Source: JANOZM01 sp031429355 (GTDB lineage Bacteria; Pseudomonadota; Gammaproteobacteria; Burkholderiales; Burkholderiaceae_E). Taken from it: a DNA stretch of 64,000 bases. Of the stretch, positions 44,667-53,394 are shown one piece after another. The stretch is taken from NCBI GenBank assembly GCA_031429355.1, contig JANOZM010000012.1:1-64000 (forward strand), written 5' to 3'. The notes under the pieces are model-generated. The model was not told the origin of the DNA. It ran no database searches and saw nothing but the letters and a program-made list of their open reading frames with translations. The translations under genes and the position numbers were made by a program. Within the stretch, counting starts at the first letter, position 1, and each line of letters starts with the position of its first letter.

Positions 44667-46277
44667 TTATCCAAACACCCCTTGCACATACCAAGCGGCT
44701 GCTTCTTCGCTTTGTATTGTGGGCATGGCGCGGCTGCGGTAAATCCAGTACAACACGGCCTGTTCGTCTTCGGCAATAAAGTAATCGCGTTGCACTAAAT
44801 TATCGTCCCACCAACCGCCCTCGATGCGTTCGGGCCCCGCTAGCAATTGCAACGGGCCCCGATACCACGGACGCTCTTGGCGCTCGGTAATGGGGATGGC
44901 GTCGGGCAGTAGCCACAGCGGGCGAGGCAGGGTGTGAATGGTGTCGGCTACGCAAATGGGCGGCGCTCTGACCGATGCAGCAGGCTTGTTACTCGGTTTG
45001 GTTGCTGCGGTGTTACCAAACCCTGTAATCGGCTCTAAGCGATAGGCGTTTTCTGGGCGATGATCTTGCGTTAGTGTCATGTGTTGCACGGTTTCTTTGC
45101 CTAGCTTAGCCTGCAAGCGTTCGACCAATCGACCCAAGCCTTCTTGTGTTTGTTGCGCGCTGGGAAATAGCTGCGAGTTGTTGCCGTTTAGACCCACTAC
45201 TTCATCGCAACTTAGCAATAGGCTGTGGGTGGGTTCGGGCAACTTTACTTTTTCAAGCCGTTCGCGCAGTAGCAAAGTAAGGCGATCAATATCGCGGCTG
45301 GGCTCGGCTAAATCGAGGCGTATGGTGGTGGGGGCTTGGTCCTCGTGCAAGGCTTCAAAGGTAAAGTGCCGAACGCCTGCGTGTTGCACCGTTAACCACG
45401 CGGTGAGTTCTAGCAACATGCGCCGACCAGCAAATAGCAAGGCTTGCGCGTTTTCAATTTGCGCTAACAGCTCTAGCTTTAAATGAAACTCGCGGGCCGC
45501 TTCAATCACTTCACGTGGCTCGGGAATTTTACCCAACACACGGTCTAGCTCGGCGATTAGTTCGGGCCCAAAACGCCGTGCAATACCGGGACGAGGTAGA
45601 CCCGCTAAATCTTTTAACGTGCGCACCCCTAGGCCGTGCAGCGTGTCTAAATGCTTATGTGATGTACTCAGCAATTCGATCGGGGCCGAACCCACGCGGG
45701 CATTGAGTAAAGCCAGTTGCTGCACGACACAATTTGGTTGATGCAAGGCCAAAATCCAAGCGCCGTGAGGGGTGGGCGCGCAAGCCAAATGCGCCTCGTA
45801 CCCTAACTCGATAAGACCTGAACGAATCCGCGTCATGACGGTTTCTAGGCCGCCAAATAATTTGATGCTACCCGACACATCGAGCACCACGCCACGCGTA
45901 TCTTTTTGTGTTGGATGCAGCGCCTTGACTTCTTGCAAACTAACGATGGGCGTAAATTGCAGCAACCAATGGGCAACACGTAATAGGGCTTGGCTTTCTT
46001 TGGCCGTATCGCGATCAATTAAAACCGTGTGCGGGGCCAACGCTAACGCAGTGGCGCGTTTAGTGCCGCGATGGATGCCATGCACTTGCGCCACATCGTT
46101 AGCATCAATTACCTGCAAACGATTACACACCGCAATACTAGGACCCTCGGGCAACTGATACCCCGTAGATGCACGCCCCGTTTGGCGCTGCTGAAGACGA
46201 CTGCTTTCTGTAGGCACCAGCGCACGCATAAACACTTCAAGGCTTAGACGGGGCAGGTGAACGGCAAGCCACAACAT
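44667..46277 (-). CDS. imuB: ImuB, inactive Y-family polymerase of the SOS mutasome
   Basis: A 536-residue Y-family-like protein. The N-terminal MLWLAVHLPRLSLEVF and GVVLDVSGSIKLFGGLE stretches correspond to polymerase motifs in which the catalytic acids are missing, as is usual for ImuB. The helix-hairpin-helix region GVRTLKDLAGLPRPGIARRFG follows near 225. The C-terminal part has the GPERIEGGWWDDN-ERDYFIAED-type ending (here VQRDYFIAED) of ImuB. It bridges ImuA/DnaE2 and the beta clamp in error-prone repair. It lies 267 bp downstream of imuA, a gap that holds a DUF433 remnant. Confidence 0.9.
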   Translation of the reverse strand: MLWLAVHLPRLSLEVFMRALVPTESSRLQQRQTGRASTGYQLPEGPSIAVCNRLQVIDANDVAQVHGIHRGTKRATALALAPHTVLIDRDTAKESQALLRVAHWLLQFTPIVSLQEVKALHPTQKDTRGVVLDVSGSIKLFGGLETVMTRIRSGLIELGYEAHLACAPTPHGAWILALHQPNCVVQQLALLNARVGSAPIELLSTSHKHLDTLHGLGVRTLKDLAGLPRPGIARRFGPELIAELDRVLGKIPEPREVIEAAREFHLKLELLAQIENAQALLFAGRRMLLELTAWLTVQHAGVRHFTFEALHEDQAPTTIRLDLAEPSRDIDRLTLLLRERLEKVKLPEPTHSLLLSCDEVVGLNGNNSQLFPSAQQTQEGLGRLVERLQAKLGKETVQHMTLTQDHRPENAYRLEPITGFGNTAATKPSNKPAASVRAPPICVADTIHTLPRPLWLLPDAIPITERQERPWYRGPLQLLAGPERIEGGWWDDNLVQRDYFIAEDEQAVLYWIYRSRAMPTIQSEEAAAWYVQGVFG

Positions 46278-46371
46278 AGGGGATTAAATGAGCTTTACTT
46301 TTTGGGCTTTACTTTTCAGCCCGCCATAGGCGAGCAAAGCTCGACCAAAATTCGTGGTTTAGCAATAAAAC

Positions 46372-46530
46372 CTACAAACAATAATCCGCAGGCTCTGACC
46401 ACATGACCGCCAACGCATCCGCTCGACGCACCATAGGAAAATCAGTTAAGAACACAACTAAGCTTTGACCGGCTTTGATGTAGTCGAATAAGCGTTTGAC
46501 GGGTACTTGCGTACCATTAAATAGCAGCAT
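46372..46530 (-). pseudogene. DUF433-type antitoxin remnant
   Basis: A 52-codon frame from ATG 46530. Residues 5-33 read FNGTQVPVKRLFDYIKAG then QSLVVFLTDFP. This matches the core of DUF433 antitoxins (GTRVPVKTLFDYLEAG, DSLDVFLDDFP as I recall the family), which pair with DUF5615 PIN toxins. The first 15-20 residues of the family and the end of the last helix are missing, and no toxin gene follows. It begins 14 bp after the imuA stop and lies inside the lexA-imuAB transcript. It could be a decayed insertion or a small protein kept for another purpose. Confidence 0.6.
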
Positions 46531-46544
46531 GACGGCCTCGCTGG

Positions 46545-47465
46545 TTAGTGGGTGCTGTGGGCCGCTAGGCGTGCTTTTTCGGCGGCGGTTTGTTGTGCAA
46601 TTGAAAGGGCGGTTGTAGTGCTGATAGCTTGCGTGCGCATGTGTGTGTAAGTCATTGGTTTGTCGCGCGATGGTTGCTCGGTTGGCGTGACGACGCGCTC
46701 GATGCGTACGCTTGGTTTTAGGCCGACCGCAGCTACGGGTTGCGGTAAATCTAAAGTAATCGGGTACGACAACACGGGGCCACGACGCTTAAGCACTTGC
46801 ACCGAAATTTGTTGGTTATGTTTGGGTAACAACAGCAAACGCAGCGGTGCGGGCGACGATTGAAATTGTGCAGGTAATTGGCGAAATAAAATTACTGGGC
46901 CGTTAGCGCTTTGTGCGGCTAACTGCAAGCGCCGTAAATGCTCGGGCTTGGTTTTATCGTGAGGCATCCAGGCCAGCAATACACCAAAGGCGTTGCTTTT
47001 TAAAGTTTGCTCTACAGCCCATAAGCGGTCTGCTGCGTTGGGGGCTTGAATGACAATTACGTAGTCGAGATCAATTCCAAAACTAGCGAGGGCGGGTGCA
47101 TAAGGAATATGCGGTGGAGCTAACAAAATAACGACTTTGCGCTCGCGCGTGAGTTGGCGCAACATGGGTACTAGCAAACGTAATTCGCCCACACCAGCTT
47201 CTCGTGTAATGAGCTCGGTTAAACAACCCGTAGGCCAACCACCACCAGGTAGCTCGGCATTGAGCTTTACAAAGCCACTAGACAAACCTTGTGGCACGCC
47301 CGCGCCTAATTGATTGGCTTTCCAAACGTGGGCCATCGAGCTGGCTTGCCGCGTTGCTTGGCCAGCCGTAGAGCGCGCGGCTGGGTGTGCAGACGCTGAG
47401 AAGCTGGTCTCAAAATCGGCTGTTTCGAAATCATTAGGGTCTAGGTGAAGCTTGCGGGCGAGCAT
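46545..47465 (-). CDS. imuA: ImuA, RecA-like SOS mutasome protein
   Basis: A 306-residue protein related to RecA/SulA. The core GVPQGLSSGFVKLNAELPGGG then WPTGCLTELITREAGVGELRLL (shown in parts: LPGGGWPTGCLTELI and GVGELRLLVPMLRQL) corresponds to the degenerate P-loop region of ImuA. Later VVILLAPPHIPYAPAL and FGVLLAWMPHD are typical. ImuA helps ImuB and DnaE2 carry out damage-induced mutagenesis. It lies 59 bp behind lexA with no own SOS box seen, so it is most likely in lexA's transcript. Confidence 0.88.
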   Translation of the reverse strand: MLARKLHLDPNDFETADFETSFSASAHPAARSTAGQATRQASSMAHVWKANQLGAGVPQGLSSGFVKLNAELPGGGWPTGCLTELITREAGVGELRLLVPMLRQLTRERKVVILLAPPHIPYAPALASFGIDLDYVIVIQAPNAADRLWAVEQTLKSNAFGVLLAWMPHDKTKPEHLRRLQLAAQSANGPVILFRQLPAQFQSSPAPLRLLLLPKHNQQISVQVLKRRGPVLSYPITLDLPQPVAAVGLKPSVRIERVVTPTEQPSRDKPMTYTHMRTQAISTTTALSIAQQTAAEKARLAAHSTH

Positions 47466-47524
47466 GATGCCTACTTATGTTTAAAGATACGTTTTAAAGT
47501 GACTGTGTTAAGAAAAGTTTTTGC

Positions 47525-48205
47525 TTAATTAAAGTTTTTACCCCCGCGAATTAAACCCACGGCAATACCCTCGATAGAAAACTCGTTTGGGTTGGTCACG
47601 ATGATGGGTTGAAAGTCGGGGTTCTCGGGTAGCAATTCAACATAGCCGCTGTGTTTGCGTAAACGCTTGGCAGTCACTTCATCGCCAATACGCGCAATAA
47701 CAATTTGGCCGTTACGCGCATCGACCGCTTTTTTAACGGCCAGTAAATCGCCATCTAAAATGCCCGCGTCGCGCATACTTAAGCCACGCACGCGCAATAA
47801 ATAATCGGGCGTGTCGCTAAAAAATGTAGGGTCTACATCAAACTTAGAATCGATGTGTTCTTGCGCCAGTATTGGACTACCCGCAGCAACGCGACCAATC
47901 AGGGGCAAGCTAAGGGTGTTGCTGATGACATGGGTGATGCGCTCGATCATGGATGAACCCGCGGCAGCGCTGCTAGCGTTAGAGGGCGTTAACGAAGGTG
48001 TTAATCGAATCCCCCGCGATGCGCCCGAAGTGAGTTCGATCACGCCTTTACGGGCTAGCGCTTTTAAATGCTCTTCGGCCGCGTTGGCCGATTTAAAGCC
48101 CAATTGGTTAGCAATTTCAGCCCGCGTGGGGGGGAACCCCGTGGTCTGAATGTGCTGCTTAATGAGTTCAAGAATTTCTTGCTGCCGGGAAGTCAGTTCG
48201 CGCAT
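47525..48205 (-). CDS. lexA: LexA repressor
   Basis: A 226-residue SOS repressor. The N-terminal winged helix runs MRELTSRQQEILELIKQHIQ with recognition helix TRAEIANQLGFKSANAAEEH. The cleavage site is Ala108-Gly109 in RVAAGSPILA; the catalytic pair is Ser143 (GLSMRDAGI) and Lys180 (DEVTAKRL). A Ser/Thr/Asn-rich linker of about 25 residues joins the domains. RecA filaments trigger self-cleavage and derepress SOS genes. The box at 48248-48263 lies 43 bp upstream of the start, so LexA controls its own operon with imuA and imuB. Confidence 0.95.
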   Translation of the reverse strand: MRELTSRQQEILELIKQHIQTTGFPPTRAEIANQLGFKSANAAEEHLKALARKGVIELTSGASRGIRLTPSLTPSNASSAAAGSSMIERITHVISNTLSLPLIGRVAAGSPILAQEHIDSKFDVDPTFFSDTPDYLLRVRGLSMRDAGILDGDLLAVKKAVDARNGQIVIARIGDEVTAKRLRKHSGYVELLPENPDFQPIIVTNPNEFSIEGIAVGLIRGGKNFN

Positions 48206-48247
48206 GGTGTGCTTTAGCCGTGTTGGAAATGGCGGAGTTTCAATAAG

Positions 48248-48263
48248 CTGTATTTTTATACAG
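48248..48263. promoter_or_regulatory. LexA (SOS) box of the lexA-imuAB operon
   Basis: The sequence CTGTATTTTTATACAG is a CTGT-N8-ACAG palindrome, the gamma/beta-proteobacterial LexA target. It is 43 bp in front of the lexA start. It lies between lexA and the forward TA pair, 200 bp from the latter. Confidence 0.9.
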
Positions 48264-48394
48264 TTACTGTGTTTATATCAAGTGGTTTTACAAAAAACTG
48301 TTGTCGATTAGGGTGTTTTTTAGCTAACCCTATGATTTGTATGCGATTTAAATATTTTGCTGCGACGTGGTGGTGGAACGCAGGGCGTTAAAAA

Positions 48395-48430
48395 TATAAT
48401 CGACACATTGTTTTGTGTAAATTGATGTGT
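48395..48430 (+). promoter_or_regulatory. Promoter and likely operator of TA pair 3
   Basis: A -10 hexamer TATAAT occupies 48395-48400; no clear -35 is seen. Just downstream, ACACAT (48403-48408) and ATGTGT (48425-48430) form an inverted repeat, with a further TGTGT in between. This is a plausible binding site for the antitoxin or the toxin-antitoxin complex, in front of the antitoxin start at 48460. Confidence 0.5.
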
Positions 48431-48459
48431 AAAATATGAAATGGAAAAAGGAATCTGCA

Positions 48460-48690
48460 ATGGCTACTAACTTGGCGTTAGACGACAATTTAATTGAAGA
48501 AGCACGGCAACTTGGCGGACTGCGCACTAAAAAAGATGTCGTCACGCAAGCTTTGCAAGAGTATGTACAACGACGCAAGCAGCTTAAATTGTTAGATCTT
48601 TTTGGTGCGATGGAATATGACGCTGATTACGATTACAAAGCGCAACGTTCTATCACCCGCACGTCTAGTAAAACTAATGATCTGAAATGA
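48460..48690 (+). CDS. VapB-type antitoxin (TA pair 3)
   Basis: A 76-residue protein from ATG 48460 with AAGGA upstream (an ATG at 48436 is less well placed). MATNLALDDNLIEEARQLGG followed by RTKKDVVTQALQEYVQRR is the ribbon-helix-helix of the VapB/DUF2191 group; the C-terminal DLFGAMEYDADYDYKA segment is the toxin-binding tail with the typical L-x-G turn. It overlaps the PIN toxin gene by four bases. Confidence 0.9.
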   Translation: MATNLALDDNLIEEARQLGGLRTKKDVVTQALQEYVQRRKQLKLLDLFGAMEYDADYDYKAQRSITRTSSKTNDLK

Positions 48691-49100
48691 AAGTATTGGT
48701 CGACACCTCGGTCTGGTCGCTAGCACTGCGCCGCCCTAAACAGGTCGCTCTAAACCCAAAGCAACAAAATACAGTGGCTCAACTTGCCGATTTAATCCGA
48801 GATGGCCGCGCAGTAATGATCGGAGCGATCCGACAAGAATTGCTTAGTGGAATCAAAGCGCCAACGGGATTTAATACGTTAAAGCATGCATTAGCTGCGT
48901 TTGAAGATATGCCGTTAGCTACGCAAGATTACGAAAAAGCAGCCGAAGTATTTAATACCTGTCGCGCAAACGGAGTGCAAGGCTCGAGTACGGATTTTTT
49001 AATGTGCGCGGTATCGATTAATCATCAATTACCAATTTTTAGTGTTGATAATGATTTTTTGGGTTATCAGAAATATGTTGGTATTGTGCTTTATGGTTGA
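48687..49100 (+). CDS. VapC-type PIN-domain toxin (TA pair 3)
   Basis: A 137-residue PIN ribonuclease. MKVLVDTSVWSLALRR has the first active-site Asp; Glu lies in GAIRQELLSG; STDFLMCAVSI and IFSVDNDF give the remaining acids. It most resembles VapC toxins that cut tRNA anticodon loops, but the target cannot be read. It is followed at once by the IS91-like remnant. Confidence 0.9.
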   Translation: MKVLVDTSVWSLALRRPKQVALNPKQQNTVAQLADLIRDGRAVMIGAIRQELLSGIKAPTGFNTLKHALAAFEDMPLATQDYEKAAEVFNTCRANGVQGSSTDFLMCAVSINHQLPIFSVDNDFLGYQKYVGIVLYG

Positions 49101-49205
49101 TCGATAAGGAACGCAACCCAGAGGCAACTGCGCTTTATAGGACCATTCAATCGCATTTACAGACATGGCTAGAGCTCGCCAATGGTGGCCAATGCGAAGT
49201 GCGAA
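49097..49205 (+). pseudogene. IS91-family transposase remnant (N-terminal fragment)
   Basis: A reading frame starting near 49097, overlapping the toxin stop, encodes PEATALYRTIQSHLQTWLEL then ANGG. This resembles the start of IS91-type Y2 transposases (LYRTVQAHLETWLAL as I recall it), just before their zinc-binding domain. Similarity stops after about 30 residues; the rest of the frame to 49282 is not transposase-like. No Cys-rich zinc motif or catalytic Tyr region follows. It marks a former mobile-element insertion at the edge of the accessory island. Confidence 0.5.
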
Positions 49206-49278
49206 ACGACTCGTTCACTTGTAGAAGTTCAATCTACTTCGTACTGTTCATTAAAATTTCTTTCAACAAAAGTATAGG

Positions 49279-52200
49279 TTAGTTGCCTGCAGAAATGGGG
49301 GTAGTCTTTTGTGGCCAGCTAATATCAAGCACTCGAACAACAATTGTATTTAAATGTGAGGCTGGTACTAGTTTTTCGAGCCTTGCTTGTAACTCGGCGG
49401 GGGTTTTCGCTTTCTTGCCTCCGTCTCGAACTGTCGTCTGCCCGTCGCCACCGCACCATAAAACCAAGTAAATTGCATGACCGTTTGTTTGATGTGGTGA
49501 TGCGTACGGAATCAGTTGCTCGGTGATACTTGTCCACACCTCGTCGTTCCAATCGCCTTTAATTTCGATAGGCAGCATCATTTCGTTGCCGTGCCTCACT
49601 TCGATATCCACTCGACGGGAGGCAACCTTACTAGCCTCTGGTTGGAGCGAGTGGTCAAAAGCGCTTAGCTTTGATTCGAGTAAAGGTAGCAAAAAATCCC
49701 GGCAACTGTTTTCCGGCTTGTGCCCAACTGGCTTTCCGTGACTGTCTTCATTCCAAAAATTTCGATAGAGATTTTGATTGCTGGTACGGATATCGTGCGC
49801 GATTTCATCCAATGAGCTCACGGTTAGCGCCAGCAAATCCGCAATGTCTCGAGGCGCGCGATTATTGACCACTTGTATGACTTCGCTTAGAGTGGCCAGC
49901 TTACGTTCTTGCGAACGCACAATGTGTTGTAACTTAAGTTGCGCTGCCTGTAAGTCAGTCTTCATGTTGCTTAGCGACGAAAGCGATAATAATCGAGCTA
50001 TTTCAGCAAGACTTTCTGTTGTATTCAATTTGGTTAACCGGTTTATCAGATTCAAAACTAAGTCGGTAACTGGCTCGTCTAGCCTTTTTTCAAAGGCAAC
50101 GCTTGACGGAACTATGATCGATCGGCTTCCTTGTATTTCAATTAGTTTTCCTAGAAGTCTAATGTGATTAATGCTGTCTAAGTAAGCGTCGTATTTTGAT
50201 TCGACGTACAAGAAAGCTGCCACTCGATTCGCCTTTTTATAATCGTTACCAATACTAACCAAAAGATCCTGTAAGTGCTGCTCGGTGCCTTCCAATGTGC
50301 CCGCGAGTAACCAATAAAGCCGCTGTTTTTGATCTAAAGTCTTTAACTTTAGTTTTCTAGTTATTAGCACCGATAACTCCGGCATACGGTAGCGCAAAGC
50401 TGACTTTATTAGCGAATCAAGGGTACCTAGTTGATCAGCACTGCTCCGGGTCGGAAAGTTACCCAAGAGTTGCGGCACGCTGAGGCGCGCAACTTGCTCG
50501 AATTTTGGGTACTTTTCTAATTGGTAAATATAAGAAAAAAAAGTTTTTTTGTGCTTTAGAAATGCGGTCGCATAGCTAGTGAAAGCTTCAGAAAAAATAT
50601 CAGGTGCAGTTTGTGCAAGAGCGTCTACCCATTTCGCACCATTCAACGGGCTGTAGGCAAACTTAAAGCACAAGAGTTTTTTAATCAATTCCGCATCCAG
50701 TTGCGCGACTGAATTTGGGTTGTTTTTCGTCAGTATTTCAATGCCGACTAGGCAAGCGGGTGCAATCAAATATCCTTTGCCCTTGAGCGCTTCATTGGTG
50801 ATTTCTTGTTGGCTAGGTAAGTCTATCCGTAGCATATAAGCCGGAAGGCCTATCTCCGCAGCTCTAAAAATGTCTTCGTACGAGAAGTAATAATTCCTAA
50901 ATCGTTCAAACGCATTTTCGCCATGTGTTTCGCGCAATTTACCAAGCCACACCATCGCCAACTCCCGCATTACTCTCAGGTCTGCCGACCCGTCGGCGAT
51001 AGCGCGGAGTGATTCCGTCATTGTTGTCGAACGAATGACCTTGTTGCTAACCGCCTTGCTATCTTTCGCCTGTATGTGCGGTGCTTGATCGATTTCCCAT
51101 TTGCTTGGAACCATGGGCGCGCAATCGAGGAGCCAAGATTGTTTATCGTTCTTAATAGCCCATTGTTCAATCATCTGCAAAGAAAGTCCATCTGCGTTGC
51201 GACCTAAGCGGGCAAAAGTAAACGCTTCACTAAAGTGATGTTTTGCCAATTGCTCGTTGTGCGTTTTGTCGATTTGCTGAAAATGCCAAAGCCCTAAGTC
51301 ATTCGGACGATCGAAAAAACGAAGTAAATCGGTGAGCGGGTTAAACGCGTTTAGTGGTGACGGTGAACCCGCCGCTTGATCAAAGCTATGCTCTAGGTAT
51401 TGTTTGTAGCGTTCGGGATGTTTTTTGAGCCATTTGTTGAGGTCTTGTTGACCGATCAAATTCAAACGTTCAACCGAATTTCCTTGGACGACGATTTTAA
51501 GCCACTTAGCAAATAGAGAAATTTCTACCTCGATACCAAACCGCTCTACTGCCTTGAACGCTAACGCACTTAGTAACTTTGCTACTGTTGAGTTGCTAGC
51601 TCGATTAGGAGGTGCCGTGTGGTGTGTCGCGATCTGCTCGATTGCTACAATTAAATCGCAATCAGGGATCAATTCAGCGAAGCAATAACCCCAAAAATAA
51701 TCGAAACGTGTATCAACATTCTTATGCGCAGGCTCTTTCAAAAAGCGAAGCGCATCGAGCGCACTTAGCGAAGTTGGAACCAAGTGCATCAACAGCGTTT
51801 CTTCTAGTCGAGTTAAATCACGCGGCTCACTATTTTTTAATCTAACTAACAAATCCTGCGCCATGTCCGGTGTTGCGCCTATTTCCAACCAAGATTCTAG
51901 GGCGAGATCGCGAACTGAGTCGAACCGGCTTTGATCAACAATCACCGCGTAAATATCACTTAAAACCGTCTGCGCATTTGCGGTGCCGCGCAATACACTC
52001 ACTGCTAGGCCTGTTAATGCCTGGCTGCTCTCGTCGCGCTTACTCTCAGATAGGATAGCCGACAAAACGGGCTCTACATTTTTATCGTAAAGCGAGGCAT
52101 AGACTTCTGTTTTTCGAAACTTCCAGAAGAAATTAGAGTTGTCATTAATTTTTGCGGCGAGTGCGTCGAATAGCATTTGTTTACTCGGCAAGTCGAAATC

Positions 52201-53394
52201 GTTGGGATCACCGTTTTGTATTATTGCGAATGGATCAATCTGAATTAACTCTTTTCGTGCCGATTGACTATGTACGGCAAGCCATCCAACTAGCCCGCTC
52301 AGTTGACTAACAACGTGACCGTCGCTGCTAAGAATTAAGTTTTTCAGACGCGAAAAAAGTAATTTTTTGTTTTGAATTTGTTGCGCCAACCACTGTGCAC
52401 CTAAATATTCTGCAACGCTTCTATGTTGCGCTTCTAACCGCTCTTCGGCTTGGTCGCTTTGCGTAAACAATTTGCGTTTTAGCGCGAGCTGCACAGTTGT
52501 ATCTGGCGAATCAGGCTTTAATTTTTCTAAGGTGACAAAACTTTCATCACTAGAATTAAGATCAAGTGCAATTCCTGTTTGATTGCTCAGCAGTAATTTT
52601 GCAAACAGCTCACCACTAGCATGTAAGATTTCTTCAACTTGTGTACCGATTTCAAAAGAACTATTTCGCTGCTGGTCCCGGTGCTTTTTATTTAACTCTA
52701 ATGCCAATTCTTGAAGCGCAAGCTGATATGTTTCTTTGCGCGTGGCAGGCCATTCAAATGTCTTTTGATCAGGTTTATTTTGATCAGGTTTAATTAGCGC
52801 CTTTACTAACAGCCCGAGAATTTCGGGATTGCGTAGCCATTCAAAAATGCCTTGCGATTTAGCTTGGGTCAAAAATTCGTTTGCATGATTGGGCTCACCA
52901 CCAACTTCAATGACGGCGTCCCGCACGAATGCTGCGATGTCATCGTCTGTGAATGGCTCAAGCGCTAAAATCACAGCGGGCTCGCCGTTGACTATTTCGC
53001 CCAACATGTCGCGATCAGATTGGCCATACCAAACAGCCGCGCGGCAGGCAATTCGGAATCTCTTCGTCTCCAATACACGTAACCGCGCAACTACTTCGTT
53101 AAGAATGTCTGTTCGTGAACTTGAATTGCGGTGTTCATCAAGACCATCTAAAAACAAAACTTGATTACGCAAGCTCTGGTCAATCGTGCCACTTGTAAAT
53201 GTTGCGACAGATAAATATCTTCCGTTGCTTTGCCTTGCTTCTTCTTTAAAAAGAGACGATTTACCTGCGCCTGGCTCGCCTAAGAGTACCCATACTGAGC
53301 TGTCTCGTAAGGCATCAAAGGTTATTGATTTTTCGTTGGCGCTATTAGTGCGATCAGCCGAAAGAACTTTTGCAGTTCGTGAGATGGATTTCAT
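49279..53394 (-). CDS. NACHT/STAND-type NTPase with C-terminal PD-(D/E)XK-like nuclease domain
   Basis: A giant protein of 1371 residues from ATG 53394 (a GTG at 53406 would add four). With GTG numbering, Walker A GEPGAGKSS is at 43-51 and Walker B VLFLDGLDE at 84-92, the D-G-x-D-E form of NACHT NTPases. A long all-helical region without clear motifs fills residues 250-1200, probably repeats for ligand sensing. The last 150 residues contain RDFLLPLL, RRVDIEV (Asp1267) and PIEIKGD (Glu1281, Lys1283), a PD-(D/E)XK pattern, then QLIPY and IYLVLWCGG. Such proteins oligomerise on sensing a phage product and then cut DNA; the C-terminal place of the nuclease is unlike standard Avs proteins. It overlaps the DUF4143 gene by ATGA. 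Confidence 0.8.
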   Translation of the reverse strand: MKSISRTAKVLSADRTNSANEKSITFDALRDSSVWVLLGEPGAGKSSLFKEEARQSNGRYLSVATFTSGTIDQSLRNQVLFLDGLDEHRNSSSRTDILNEVVARLRVLETKRFRIACRAAVWYGQSDRDMLGEIVNGEPAVILALEPFTDDDIAAFVRDAVIEVGGEPNHANEFLTQAKSQGIFEWLRNPEILGLLVKALIKPDQNKPDQKTFEWPATRKETYQLALQELALELNKKHRDQQRNSSFEIGTQVEEILHASGELFAKLLLSNQTGIALDLNSSDESFVTLEKLKPDSPDTTVQLALKRKLFTQSDQAEERLEAQHRSVAEYLGAQWLAQQIQNKKLLFSRLKNLILSSDGHVVSQLSGLVGWLAVHSQSARKELIQIDPFAIIQNGDPNDFDLPSKQMLFDALAAKINDNSNFFWKFRKTEVYASLYDKNVEPVLSAILSESKRDESSQALTGLAVSVLRGTANAQTVLSDIYAVIVDQSRFDSVRDLALESWLEIGATPDMAQDLLVRLKNSEPRDLTRLEETLLMHLVPTSLSALDALRFLKEPAHKNVDTRFDYFWGYCFAELIPDCDLIVAIEQIATHHTAPPNRASNSTVAKLLSALAFKAVERFGIEVEISLFAKWLKIVVQGNSVERLNLIGQQDLNKWLKKHPERYKQYLEHSFDQAAGSPSPLNAFNPLTDLLRFFDRPNDLGLWHFQQIDKTHNEQLAKHHFSEAFTFARLGRNADGLSLQMIEQWAIKNDKQSWLLDCAPMVPSKWEIDQAPHIQAKDSKAVSNKVIRSTTMTESLRAIADGSADLRVMRELAMVWLGKLRETHGENAFERFRNYYFSYEDIFRAAEIGLPAYMLRIDLPSQQEITNEALKGKGYLIAPACLVGIEILTKNNPNSVAQLDAELIKKLLCFKFAYSPLNGAKWVDALAQTAPDIFSEAFTSYATAFLKHKKTFFSYIYQLEKYPKFEQVARLSVPQLLGNFPTRSSADQLGTLDSLIKSALRYRMPELSVLITRKLKLKTLDQKQRLYWLLAGTLEGTEQHLQDLLVSIGNDYKKANRVAAFLYVESKYDAYLDSINHIRLLGKLIEIQGSRSIIVPSSVAFEKRLDEPVTDLVLNLINRLTKLNTTESLAEIARLLSLSSLSNMKTDLQAAQLKLQHIVRSQERKLATLSEVIQVVNNRAPRDIADLLALTVSSLDEIAHDIRTSNQNLYRNFWNEDSHGKPVGHKPENSCRDFLLPLLESKLSAFDHSLQPEASKVASRRVDIEVRHGNEMMLPIEIKGDWNDEVWTSITEQLIPYASPHQTNGHAIYLVLWCGGDGQTTVRDGGKKAKTPAELQARLEKLVPASHLNTIVVRVLDISWPQKTTPISAGN

